Source of the DNA: Flavobacteriia bacterium
GTDB lineage: Bacteria > Bacteroidota > Bacteroidia > Flavobacteriales_D > Crocinitomicaceae
NCBI GenBank assembly: GCA_016178305.1
Contig: JACOTM010000081.1
Location: 1 to 41,711, forward strand
Direction of reading: 5' to 3'
Length of the DNA stretch: 41,711 nt
The translations under genes and the position numbers were made by a program. This document shows positions 18,280 through 26,105 of the stretch, in pieces (position 1 is the first letter of the stretch; each line of letters opens with the position of its first letter). The notes beneath the pieces were generated by a model. It saw only the letters and a list, made by a program, of their open reading frames with translations, did not search any database and was not told where the DNA came from.

Positions 18280-18618
18280 TTATTTCTTTTTTAATAATGC
18301 ATCTATTTGACTAGCATAATCAATCGAATCATCAATGTAAAATAATAATTCAGGTATTTTACGCATATTTTTTAATCGCTTTCCAACTTCCCCTCTTATT
18401 TTTTTAGTGAAAACTTGAATATTTTCAAGTACTTCTTTTTTTTCTGGTCCAGCGAAAATACTGATATAACACTTTGCTAAGGATAAGTCTGAAGTAACAC
18501 GAACAACTGTAACAGAAACCATTGCTCCTAAACATACCTCCCGTGCATTTCTTTGAAAATAAGTAGATAATTCCTCCAAAATCACACCTTCGATTTTATT
18601 TTGTCTTATTGAACTCAT
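18280..18618 (-). CDS. rbfA: Ribosome-binding factor A
   Basis: The 112-residue product fits RbfA, the small KH-fold factor that binds the 30S subunit during late maturation of 16S rRNA and in cold adaptation. Recognisable features are the start S-S-I-R-Q-N-K-I-E-G-V-I-L-E-E-L-S, the V-T-V-V-R-V-T-S-D-L-S-L-A-K-C-Y-I-S-I-F core, and the end R-K-I-P-E-L-L-F-Y-I-D-D-S-I-D-Y-A-S-Q-I-D. It ends 7 bases before the assigned start of the permease gene, a common pairing in Bacteroidota as far as I recall. The ATG at 18618 lies only four bases after a candidate promoter -7 element. Confidence 0.95.
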   Translation of the reverse strand: MSSIRQNKIEGVILEELSTYFQRNAREVCLGAMVSVTVVRVTSDLSLAKCYISIFAGPEKKEVLENIQVFTKKIRGEVGKRLKNMRKIPELLFYIDDSIDYASQIDALLKKK

Positions 18619-18622
18619 ACTA

Positions 18623-18630
18623 CAAAAATA
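18623..18630 (-). promoter_or_regulatory. Candidate -7 promoter element for rbfA, almost touching the start codon
   Basis: Minus strand reads TATTTTTG (TAnnTTTG), followed by only TAGT before the ATG. If used, the transcript would be nearly leaderless. Confidence 0.35.
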
Positions 18631-19037
18631 AGAATAATAACCTTAGTTCTATTAATATTTTATAAATGAGTTTGTATTTATATCCTTCAAAAAATTAAGC
18701 AACAAAAGAATGTTCATTTTTATTAATCTAATCTGTCTAAAATTATTTGACAAACAGATTTTATTGAATTTTTCGTTCAAAAAAGATGTTTTTTCAGTAA
18801 TAACCTCAGATTCGATTAATAATAGACGTTTATTTAACTTCGCTGAAACTTCGTATTCTTAAAAATTTAAAGGATTTTGAGCTGAAAAGACTTAAAATAG
18901 AGAACTCATAGTAAATTTTGGAGATTCTAATCTTTCCGTCAAAACGCATTCTTAATTCCTGTAAATCTGACCTTTTGGAAGCACAAAATCAAATAAAAAT
19001 AATTTTAGCCCGTTGCAAATACTATTTGGTTTTTTTA

Positions 19038-19045
19038 TACTTTTG
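19038..19045 (+). promoter_or_regulatory. Candidate -7 promoter element for the small lipoprotein gene
   Basis: TACTTTTG matches TAnnTTTG. A TTG near the expected -33 distance is present in cccgttgcaaat. The ATG follows 51 bases after the element. Confidence 0.4.
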
Positions 19046-19096
19046 TTTTCCTATAATACAAAAATTAGTTGTAAATTCATTTAAACTTTAACCATC

Positions 19097-19543
19097 ATGC
19101 AATCAAAATTTTTCTTATTGTTTTTAACATCTGTACTTTTATTCAATGCTTGTCAAAAGTCAAAATTCATTCACGCCAAAACAATTGATGAATTAAATAA
19201 TTATACGAATGTTTCTTCGACTGAAATGGGGCAAAAAGTTACACATGAAGAGGAAGAAGTTTTTGTTCAAGGTTATATTTTTAAAGTAAATGAATTTAGA
19301 AACGAAAACAGATTTTTAATCTTTAACACAGATATATTAAGCAATATGTCTTCTAGTATTCAAATAAACATCATTAAAAATCAAAAAGAAATTTTTGATA
19401 AAATCGATAAATATATTGGTAGTCAAGAAAAATGCAAAATTTATATTAAAGGAAAAATTATTAGTGAAGACTTAACGATTAACAATGAATCTGTAAAAAG
19501 TATTTCACTAGAAATTGATAAAAAATCAGACATTCGATTTTAA
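19097..19543 (+). CDS. Small lipoprotein, possibly OB-fold
   Basis: The 148-residue product begins with a lipoprotein signal peptide (F-L-L-F-L-T-S-V-L-L-F-N-A-C, Cys at about residue 19). The mature part alternates short beta-like stretches: E-E-V-F-V-Q-G-Y-I-F-K-V-N-E, N-R-F-L-I-F-N, S-I-Q-I-N-I-I, C-K-I-Y-I-K-G-K-I-I-S-E-D and K-S-I-S-L-E-I. This order resembles OB-fold proteins of the tRNA_anti-like/BOF type, but that is inference from pattern alone. It is monocistronic, with its own candidate promoter and a strong terminator immediately after the stop. I do not recognise the family and assign no function. Confidence 0.75.
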   Translation: MQSKFFLLFLTSVLLFNACQKSKFIHAKTIDELNNYTNVSSTEMGQKVTHEEEEVFVQGYIFKVNEFRNENRFLIFNTDILSNMSSSIQINIIKNQKEIFDKIDKYIGSQEKCKIYIKGKIISEDLTINNESVKSISLEIDKKSDIRF

Positions 19544-19546
19544 TCA

Positions 19547-19584
19547 AAAACGAGGCTAATTCCAATAAAAATTAGCCTCGTTTT
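19547..19584. terminator. Strong bidirectional intrinsic terminator
   Basis: A 15-base perfect stem (aaaacgaggctaatt at 19547-19561 paired with aattagcctcgtttt at 19570-19584) with an 8-base loop is flanked by A and T runs. It lies 3 bases after the lipoprotein stop and can also serve the kbl transcript from the other strand. Confidence 0.9.
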
Positions 19585-19687
19585 ATAACCTTTACGTTGA
19601 ATTTCCCTATATATTTTTCTGGTATAATGCCGATATTACTTTAGTTAAACTGTAATATATTTCCGTATTATCAAAGATCAATCAATA

Positions 19688-20875
19688 TTAGATAACTTTT
19701 AATGCTTTACCTACTTTAATGAAAGCTGCAATTGCTTTGTCTAAATCTGCGATTGAATGAGCTGCGGAAATTTGTGTACGAATACGTGCTGCTCCTTTTG
19801 CTACTACTGGATAAAAGAATCCTATTGCATAAACGCCTTCTTGAAGCAACATGTCTGCGAATTTTTGAGACAATGCAGCATCATAAAGCATAATTGGAAC
19901 AATTGGAGAATCTCCTGGTTTAATATCAAAACCTGCTTCAATAATTGCTTTTTTGAAATATTTTGTATTTTCTTCTAACTTATCTCTTAATGCTGTATTT
20001 GAACTTAGAATGTCAAACACTTTATTTGAAGCACCAACAATTGCAGGAGACAATGAATTTGAAAACAAATAAGGACGTGAACGTTGACGTAACATATCGA
20101 TTATTTCTTTTTTACCTGTCGTATAACCACCCATTGCACCACCTAAAGCTTTTCCAAGTGTTCCCGTAATAATATCAACACGATTCATGACATTGCAATA
20201 TTCAGGAACACCACGACCTGTTTTACCGATAAATCCAGCAGAGTGACACTCATCCGTCATGACTAAAGCATCATATTTGTCAGCTAAATCACAGATTTGA
20301 TCCATTTTTGCAATGTCACCATCCATTGAAAACACACCATCAGTAACGATAATTCTGAAACGATTTGATTGAGAGGCTTGCAATTGTGCTTCCAAATCTG
20401 CCATGTCTGAATGTTTGTATCTGAATCGTTGAGCTTTGCACAGACGAACACCATCAATAATCGAAGCATGGTTCAATTCATCTGAAATAATGGCGTCTTC
20501 TTCTCCAAATAATGGTTCAAAAACACCTCCATTTGCATCAAATGCAGCTGCATACAAAATAGTATCTTCTGTTCCATAAAACTTCGCAATTTTAGCTTCT
20601 AATTCTTTATGAATATCTTGTGTACCACAAATAAAACGAACAGATGACATTCCATAACCATGAGAATCTAAGGCATCTTTTGCAGCTTGTACAACTTCTG
20701 GATGAGAAGACAAACCCAAATAATTATTGGCACACATGATGACTACATTTTCGCCTGATTGAACAGTCACATTAGCTCCTTGTGGAGAAGTAATAATTCG
20801 TTCTCTTTTATAAATTCCACCTTCTTCGATTGTTTTTAACTCATTCGAAAGAAAATCTTTCATTTTTCCGTACAT
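19688..20875 (-). CDS. kbl: Glycine C-acetyltransferase (2-amino-3-ketobutyrate CoA ligase)
   Basis: This 395-residue PLP enzyme of the alpha-oxoamine synthase family converts 2-amino-3-ketobutyrate and CoA to glycine and acetyl-CoA, the second step of threonine breakdown. It follows E. coli Kbl closely along its length: [55 protein letters not shown], and the PLP lysine in [10 protein letters not shown]. The C-terminal [17 protein letters not shown] distinguishes Kbl well from BioF/HemA. Threonine dehydrogenase, the partner enzyme, is not in the window. mtnB lies 30 bases upstream on the same strand, so the two may share a message. Confidence 0.95.
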   Translation of the reverse strand: MYGKMKDFLSNELKTIEEGGIYKRERIITSPQGANVTVQSGENVVIMCANNYLGLSSHPEVVQAAKDALDSHGYGMSSVRFICGTQDIHKELEAKIAKFYGTEDTILYAAAFDANGGVFEPLFGEEDAIISDELNHASIIDGVRLCKAQRFRYKHSDMADLEAQLQASQSNRFRIIVTDGVFSMDGDIAKMDQICDLADKYDALVMTDECHSAGFIGKTGRGVPEYCNVMNRVDIITGTLGKALGGAMGGYTTGKKEIIDMLRQRSRPYLFSNSLSPAIVGASNKVFDILSSNTALRDKLEENTKYFKKAIIEAGFDIKPGDSPIVPIMLYDAALSQKFADMLLQEGVYAIGFFYPVVAKGAARIRTQISAAHSIADLDKAIAAFIKVGKALKVI

Positions 20876-20905
20876 ATTCTCTTTTTTATTATTGTAAAGT
20901 TAAAA

Positions 20906-21508
20906 TTATTTGTTCATCATATATTCGCATTGACACAAATATTCCAATGTCTCAAGATGTCTTTTGGCTTCAAATAAATTTTTTCCCCACGCATACGTTC
21001 CATGTTTTCGCATGATAAAACAAAAATGGTTAATGGATTTCAATGAACTTCTCAATACTTCTGAAAATACATCCATATCTTGTGTGTTTTCAAATATTGG
21101 AATCTGAACAATTGCTTCATGTGTTATTTGACCTTCAAAACCTTTTTGCACTTCATATCCTTCAAATGAAATCGCTTCTTGATTGCAATTTGAAATTAAT
21201 AACGGATAAACAGAGTGGCTATGTAAGATCACTTTTGTTTCGGGAAATAGTTCATACAACACGCAATGAATCAATGTTTCTGCTGAAGGTTTAAGACCTA
21301 CTGAATTCCCAATTGGCTCACCCAACTGATTTACAGTAATAAAATCATCCGCATGAAAGTGTGCTTTATCTATTCCAGACCTTGAAACATAAATACAATC
21401 TTCGAATTTAAATGAATAATTTGTAGAAGTAGCAGGTGACCAACCTTTAAGATTATAATGGCGAATTGTAGCTGCTAATTCATTTTTTAATTGTTCCAAT
21501 TTTTCCAT
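20906..21508 (-). CDS. mtnB: Methylthioribulose-1-phosphate dehydratase
   Basis: The 200-residue product belongs to the class II aldolase/adducin fold and matches MtnB. MtnB dehydrates 5-methylthioribulose-1-phosphate in the methionine salvage pathway. Characteristic stretches are G-W-S-P-A-T-S-T-N-Y-S near residue 22, S-R-S-G-I-D-K, L-K-P-S-A-E-T-L-I-H, the zinc ligands in V-I-L-H-S-H-S, and the last histidine in M-R-K-H-G-T-Y-A-W-G. The A-T-S-T-N-Y-S signature, rather than the aldolase's usual T-x-G-N-x-S, supports MtnB over an aldolase. No mtnA, mtnC, mtnD or mtnK gene is near, so the rest of the pathway must lie elsewhere or be absent. Confidence 0.93.
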   Translation of the reverse strand: MEKLEQLKNELAATIRHYNLKGWSPATSTNYSFKFEDCIYVSRSGIDKAHFHADDFITVNQLGEPIGNSVGLKPSAETLIHCVLYELFPETKVILHSHSVYPLLISNCNQEAISFEGYEVQKGFEGQITHEAIVQIPIFENTQDMDVFSEVLRSSLKSINHFCFIMRKHGTYAWGKNLFEAKRHLETLEYLCQCEYMMNK

Positions 21509-21513
21509 GAATA

Positions 21514-21521
21514 CAAAAGTA
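21514..21521 (-). promoter_or_regulatory. Candidate -7 promoter element for mtnB, five bases before the ATG
   Basis: Minus strand reads TACTTTTG (TAnnTTTG) followed by TATTC and ATG. A transcript from it would have almost no 5' leader. Confidence 0.4.
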
Positions 21522-21612
21522 TAAAAGTTTTATTAACCTTTACTTTGTTTGATTCTCAAACTCAAGAGCTATTTTTAATCTTCAATTTTAGTATCTTCGT
21601 TTTAGAAAAATA

Positions 21613-22269
21613 ATGAATATACAAATAGCATATCTGTGTGGAACATTTAGCTGGGGAGGTTTAGAAATGAATCAGCTTCGAAATGCGGATTGGATGAACA
21701 AAAGAGGGCACCAAGTGAGTATTATTTGTTATCAGAATTCGCCCATCTATAAATTTTCAAATTTATTAAATATCCCTGTTATCATTATTGAACCTTTTAA
21801 CAAATATTATCCATTTCGAGCAGGAAAAAAATTAAGTCAATTACTAATAAAAAACCATTTCACACATTTAATTATACGTTCAAATCACGATTTAAGTATT
21901 GCTTCAAACGTCAAATGGCGATTAAAAAATAAAATGCATGTTTCCTTTTTTATGGAAATGCAATTTGGAATTACAAAAAAATCAATTTTCCATACCATTC
22001 GATATCACTTTTTTGATTTATGGTCTTGTCCGCTTATTTGGCTTAAAAAGCAAACCGAATCATTATCATACATTCCTAAAAATAAAATAAAGGTAATTCC
22101 TTCTGGCATTGATTTATCTGAATTTAAGCCCCGAAAAGATAAAATGAGTTTCAGAAATAAATTGAATTTACCCTCTGATAAAAAAATCATCGCATTAATT
22201 GGACGTTTAGATGAAAATAAAAATCAATTATTAGTTTTAAAAGCATTAAAATTAAATCAATTTTATTAA
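21613..22269 (+). pseudogene. Group-4 glycosyltransferase, N-terminal half of a broken gene
   Basis: This 218-codon frame encodes the acceptor-side Rossmann domain of a GT-B, GT4-like glycosyltransferase. It shows the N-terminal G-T-F-S-W-G-G-L-E loop, a membrane-facing basic patch and the start of the donor domain (I-P-S-G-I-D-L-S-E-F-K, then I-I-A-L-I-G-R-L-D-E-N-K-N-Q). It stops abruptly after L-V-L-K-A-L-K-L-N-Q-F-Y. The rest of the donor domain resumes eight bases later in another frame (22278-22670). About 35-40 residues expected between the halves, including the V-G-D/G strand, are missing, so this looks like a deletion with a frameshift. I treat the locus as inactive. Confidence 0.75.
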
Positions 22270-22277
22270 ATTTTGTA

Positions 22278-22670
22278 ATGGAAAACAACTTGGAATCTCA
22301 AGTGATTTTTCATTCTTTTAATAACCAGATTACGGATTATTATCATGCAATAGATGGGCTAATTAATGCTACAAATTCAGAAACGGTTGGTATGACAACT
22401 ATTGAAGCTTTAGCCTTTGGTTTACCTGTTATTGGAAGCAATTCGGGTGGAACCAAAGAAATTTTAGAAAATGGAAAATACGGCTTACTCTTTGAACCTA
22501 ATAATGAATCTGATTTAGCGCAGAAAATAAATAATATACTTTCTGAAAAAATGACTTTTAAGGCAGAATTATTAATCCAAAAAGCTGAACAATTTAGCCA
22601 TCACTTTGTTTGTGAATTGGTTGAAAAAGAATTAGTTTTAATATCAACGCATTTGAAAAAGAAGTTTTAA
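22278..22670 (+). pseudogene. Group-4 glycosyltransferase, C-terminal half of the same broken gene
   Basis: This 130-codon frame encodes the end of the nucleotide-sugar-binding domain. It begins in the segment equivalent to N-L-E-S-Q-V-I-F-H-S, then has A-T-N-S-E-T-V-G-M-T-T-I-E-A-L with the E-x7-E donor motif intact, G-L-P-V-I-G-S-N-S-G-G-T-K-E and G-L-L-F-E-P-N-N. It is in a different frame from 21613-22269. The frame is open for some codons upstream of its ATG but reads as noncoding sequence (K-S-I-L-L-N-F-V). The well-preserved motif suggests recent decay, or possibly a sequencing or assembly error at the junction. Confidence 0.7.
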
Positions 22671-22727
22671 AATAAGAATCCCTTTTTTGCGTTTTTATCA
22701 CTAATTTAGTTTGATTAATTTCTCGTA

Positions 22728-24281
22728 ATGAACTTATACAATTCAAAACAACGTTGGAAAATAACATTATTAGTTATCGCTATTGTAATGGTTGGTGCTT
22801 CTTTGTATGTATCACATTCAATTGTTAAAGGCGTCAGTCAACGCGAACGAGATAAAGCCAAACAATGGGCAGATGCTATCAAGAAAAAAGTAGAATTAGT
22901 TCAATTAACAAACAACACTTTTCAAGAAGTAAGAAATTTAGAACGTCAAAAAATAGCCGTTTGGATTGAGGCTACAAAAGAAATTTCCAAAGAAACACCC
23001 TTAGATGTAATTCCTGATTATACGTTCCCCTTTAAAATTATCAATGAAAATAAAGACATCCCTGTTATTCTTTTAGATGATGCAAACAATCTTTCAAGCT
23101 ATATCAACCTCGATTTTGACACAAGCATTTTTAGGTCTAAATTCCCAATTGCTACAAAAAAAGAAATCACCAAACATTTTGAAGATTCATTAGTTCATCT
23201 TGCATTATCCTGGAAAAAGAAAAATCTTTTTTTTAGTGTTGAAGTGTATAAAGGTTTATTAATGACTTATTATTATGATGATTCCAAGGGTTTAAAAAAA
23301 TTAGAAAATGATAGAGATGCGTTAATAACCGCTTTTAATCAAGAATTAATTGCAAATAAAAGTCTAATTCCAGTTCTACTTATTGATTCGGTTTCCCACC
23401 ATATTATAGGAACAAATTTTGACAAAAAAAAACTAAGTGTTTCCAAAATAAAAAATACTATTAAAGAATTAAAAAAAGTTAATACACCAATTGTTATTGA
23501 TTTCAATGATGGAAATAAAAACATATTGTTTTTCGATGAAAGTCCCGAATTAAAACAATTAAAATACTTTCCTTACATCCAATTTTCAATCATTGGGTTA
23601 TTTGTATTAATCGGCTATATCATTTTTAGCACATTCCGTAAAGCAGAACAAAATCAGGTTTGGGCAGGAATGGCAAAAGAAACAGCACACCAATTGGGCA
23701 CACCACTTTCTTCATTAATGGCATGGGTACAACTTTTAGAAACCTATCAAATAGATCCAATGGTTGCGGAAGAAATGTCTAAAGATGTAGAACGATTATC
23801 AAAAGTAACCGATCGATTCTCTAAAATAGGATCTATTCCTAATTTAGAAGATGAAAATATTACCTTAACTGTTAAAAATGTTCTAGATTATTTACAACGT
23901 CGTTTTTCTGATAAAGTAGAATTGGATTTTCACTCGAAAGGTACTATTACAGCAAAACATAACGGTCCTTTAATGGAATGGGTTATCGAAAATATATGTA
24001 AAAATGCCGTGGATGCTATGAGTGGAAAAGGAAAACTTACGGTTACAATGCATCAAACACCTGAGTGGGTTCATATAGACATTCAAGATACTGGAAAAGG
24101 GATTTCACCTAAACAAATAAAAACTGTATTCCAGCCTGGATTTACTACAAAAACTCGTGGTTGGGGATTAGGTTTAACATTAGTAAAACGAATTATTAAA
24201 GAATACCATAAAGGAAAAGTATATGTCTTAGATTCACAAATCAATATTGGGACAACTTTTAGAATTAGTTTGCCATTGTAA
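22728..24281 (+). CDS. Membrane sensor histidine kinase
   Basis: The 517-residue product has a membrane helix at ~residues 12-31, a ~250-residue sensor region probably outside the membrane, and a second helix at ~284-303. The transmitter begins with A-G-M-A-K-E-T-A-H-Q-L-G-T-P-L-S-S-L (phospho-His near residue 321), followed by E-N-I-C-K-N-A-V-D-A-M, D-T-G-K-G-I-S, F-Q-P-G-F-T-T-K and G-W-G-L-G-L. The H-Q-L-G-T-P-L-S-S-L H-box, with Gln after the His, is a common Bacteroidota variant. No response regulator gene is adjacent, so partner and signal are unknown. It follows the broken glycosyltransferase by 57 bases. A TonB-like gene follows after 59 bases. Confidence 0.92.
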   Translation: MNLYNSKQRWKITLLVIAIVMVGASLYVSHSIVKGVSQRERDKAKQWADAIKKKVELVQLTNNTFQEVRNLERQKIAVWIEATKEISKETPLDVIPDYTFPFKIINENKDIPVILLDDANNLSSYINLDFDTSIFRSKFPIATKKEITKHFEDSLVHLALSWKKKNLFFSVEVYKGLLMTYYYDDSKGLKKLENDRDALITAFNQELIANKSLIPVLLIDSVSHHIIGTNFDKKKLSVSKIKNTIKELKKVNTPIVIDFNDGNKNILFFDESPELKQLKYFPYIQFSIIGLFVLIGYIIFSTFRKAEQNQVWAGMAKETAHQLGTPLSSLMAWVQLLETYQIDPMVAEEMSKDVERLSKVTDRFSKIGSIPNLEDENITLTVKNVLDYLQRRFSDKVELDFHSKGTITAKHNGPLMEWVIENICKNAVDAMSGKGKLTVTMHQTPEWVHIDIQDTGKGISPKQIKTVFQPGFTTKTRGWGLGLTLVKRIIKEYHKGKVYVLDSQINIGTTFRISLPL

Positions 24282-24340
24282 ATTGAAATAACTCAAATAA
24301 TTCAACTATTTTTTCGTTATTACTTTACCAATATTATAGC

Positions 24341-25171
24341 ATGAAAATAAAAATTCAGCAACCTTGTCCTGAAGATTGGAACAATATGAAAATTGGCTTA
24401 ATCGCACGTCATTGTATAAAGTGTGATAAAAATGTCATCGATTTTACAACCAAAAGTAAATTAGAAATCATTGAATACTTGCTTAATCATCCAAACGAAA
24501 CAATTTGTGGAAGAATAAATCAAAACCGTGTAGAAATTTTTCATGAAGACATTCCGATTCTTCTTAAAGAGTTAAGAACAAAAAATAATACCAATGCTTT
24601 TTATATTATATCAATTGTTTGTATGAGTTTACTTTCTTGCAATGCAAATAACCATAAAACATCAAAAAAAACAAATACAATATTATTAGAGACAAACGAT
24701 ACCCTAAGAGGAGGTGAATTAAAAACAGTTCAACACCAAGAAAAAATCACTTCAACCATCAATACTGAGAATACATATATTTTAGGAGATATATCGTTAT
24801 TAGGTAAAATTCCCAACCCTAATAATAAACCTTTTGACCTGATTGACAGTAGCTTTCAATTGGTTGAAAAAATGCCAGAATACCCCGGAGGAATTGACGA
24901 ACTATATAATTTTTTTAAAGCTAATTTAAAATATCCTAAACAGGAAAAGAAAAAACAAATCGAAGGTACAATTTACTTGAAAATAATTATTGATGAAAGT
25001 GGTGTTGTAATTAACCCTAAAATAGTAAAAAACGATTCTCATTCTATTCATTTTGAAAATGAAGTTTTGAGAGTAACAAGCAAAATGGGATTTTGGAAAC
25101 CTGGCTCGTACAATGGCAAAAACGTACCTACCGAATATACGCTGCCTATTGAATTTTCTTTGATTCGTTAA
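24341..25171 (+). CDS. TonB-like protein with an N-terminal cysteine domain
   Basis: The 276-residue product has three parts. Residues 1-60 form a small domain with conserved-looking cysteines: C9 in Q-P-C-P-E-D-W, C25-x-x-C28 in R-H-C-I-K-C-D-K, and C56 in I-C-G-R. Similar N-termini occur in front of various Bacteroidota membrane proteins. A hydrophobic segment follows at ~85-103 (I-I-S-I-V-C-M-S-L-L-S-C), and then a low-complexity stretch. The last ~100 residues are the TonB C-terminal domain (P-E-Y-P-G-G-I-D-E-L, G-T-I-Y-L-K-I-I-I-D-E-S-G-V-V, F-W-K-P-G-S-Y-N-G-K-N-V-P). There is no proline-rich spacer. An energy-transducing role at the outer membrane is the family expectation, but no ExbB/ExbD or TonB-dependent receptor is nearby. 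It ends one base short of the convergent queG. Confidence 0.85.
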   Translation: MKIKIQQPCPEDWNNMKIGLIARHCIKCDKNVIDFTTKSKLEIIEYLLNHPNETICGRINQNRVEIFHEDIPILLKELRTKNNTNAFYIISIVCMSLLSCNANNHKTSKKTNTILLETNDTLRGGELKTVQHQEKITSTINTENTYILGDISLLGKIPNPNNKPFDLIDSSFQLVEKMPEYPGGIDELYNFFKANLKYPKQEKKKQIEGTIYLKIIIDESGVVINPKIVKNDSHSIHFENEVLRVTSKMGFWKPGSYNGKNVPTEYTLPIEFSLIR

Positions 25172-25172
25172 T

Positions 25173-26102
25173 TTATTTCAAAAACTCAATATTTCGCTTC
25201 AAACCGCTAAATTTTGTTCGTTTTACAGCACTATTCTTAAATAATTCCCTGAAAACATCTTCTGTCAAATCCATCCAATCAGCTTTAGACATGTTCAATA
25301 ATTTTTCATGTGGTGAAAATACACCTTCATTTGTTGGTGTAGCAAAACGATTCCAAGGACACACATCTTGACAAATATCACATCCAAACATCCATTTTTC
25401 CATTTTCCCTTTAAATTCATTTGGCAAAATCGCTTCTTTTAATTCAATTGTTAAATAAGAGATGCATTTTGACCCATCAATAACATAAGGTTCTACAATA
25501 GCTTCAGTTGGACAAGCATCAATACAACGTGTACAAGTTCCACAATAATCTTTTATAGGACCATCGGAAGTTAATTCAATATCTAAGATCAACTCAGCAA
25601 TAAAAAAGAAAGACCCTTGTTTTGGGTGAATTAAATTACTGTTTTTACCAATCCAACCCAAGCCACTCTTTTTAGCCCATACTTTATCCATTACTGGAGC
25701 AGAGTCAACAAAAATTCTTCCTCCTACCTCACCAATTTCATTTTGAATAAATAGATACAAATCCTTTAATTTATCTTTTATTACGAAATGATAATCTTCG
25801 CCGTATGCATATTTTGAAAGTTTAATTTCAGAAGTTGAATCTTGAATGGTGGTTGGATAATAATTCAGTAATAAAGAAACAACAGATTTAGCATCGTCAA
25901 CTAATAAACGTGGGTCTAATCGTTTATCAAAATGATTATTCATATAATCCATTTTCCCATTATAAGAATTTTTTAACCATGATTCTAATCGAAAAGCTTC
26001 CTCTTTCAAAAAATCTGCTTTTGATACGCCACAAAAGAAAAAGCCAAGTTCTTTGGCTTTCTGTTTAATCAATCTTGTATGTCGATCAATGTTATGTTGC
26101 AT
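25173..26102 (-). CDS. queG: Epoxyqueuosine reductase
   Basis: The 309-residue product is QueG, the cobalamin- and iron-sulfur-dependent enzyme that reduces epoxyqueuosine in tRNA to queuosine. Two [4Fe-4S] motifs are present: [16 protein letters not shown] and [11 protein letters not shown]. The N-terminal half shows [24 protein letters not shown], and [11 protein letters not shown]. The length is that of the short form without the C-terminal HEAT repeats of some homologues. It starts three bases after ruvB ends, so the two are almost certainly co-transcribed. It converges with the TonB-like gene with a single base between stop codons. Confidence 0.96.
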   Translation of the reverse strand: MQHNIDRHTRLIKQKAKELGFFFCGVSKADFLKEEAFRLESWLKNSYNGKMDYMNNHFDKRLDPRLLVDDAKSVVSLLLNYYPTTIQDSTSEIKLSKYAYGEDYHFVIKDKLKDLYLFIQNEIGEVGGRIFVDSAPVMDKVWAKKSGLGWIGKNSNLIHPKQGSFFFIAELILDIELTSDGPIKDYCGTCTRCIDACPTEAIVEPYVIDGSKCISYLTIELKEAILPNEFKGKMEKWMFGCDICQDVCPWNRFATPTNEGVFSPHEKLLNMSKADWMDLTEDVFRELFKNSAVKRTKFSGLKRNIEFLK

Positions 26103-26105
26103 GAT

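Larger units (their letters stand above)
18619..19096. other. 478-base intergenic region between rbfA and the small lipoprotein gene
   Basis: This divergent spacer carries the candidate rbfA promoter at one end and a candidate promoter for the lipoprotein gene at 19038 at the other. A weak dyad (aatctgt ... acagatt) lies near 18726-18756, and aacttcg occurs twice near 18838-18854. A 50-codon open frame (18710-18862) has no recognisable protein character. I see no RNA gene. Confidence 0.6.

Noticed and set aside
18710-18862. A 50-codon ATG-initiated open frame in the spacer between rbfA and the lipoprotein gene
   Set aside because: The product shows no protein-family character, and an open frame of this size is expected by chance.
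19633-19658. A dyad (atattac ... gtaatat) downstream of kbl as a second terminator
   Set aside because: The 7-base AT-rich stem with no T run is weak, and the strong hairpin at 19547-19584 explains termination better.
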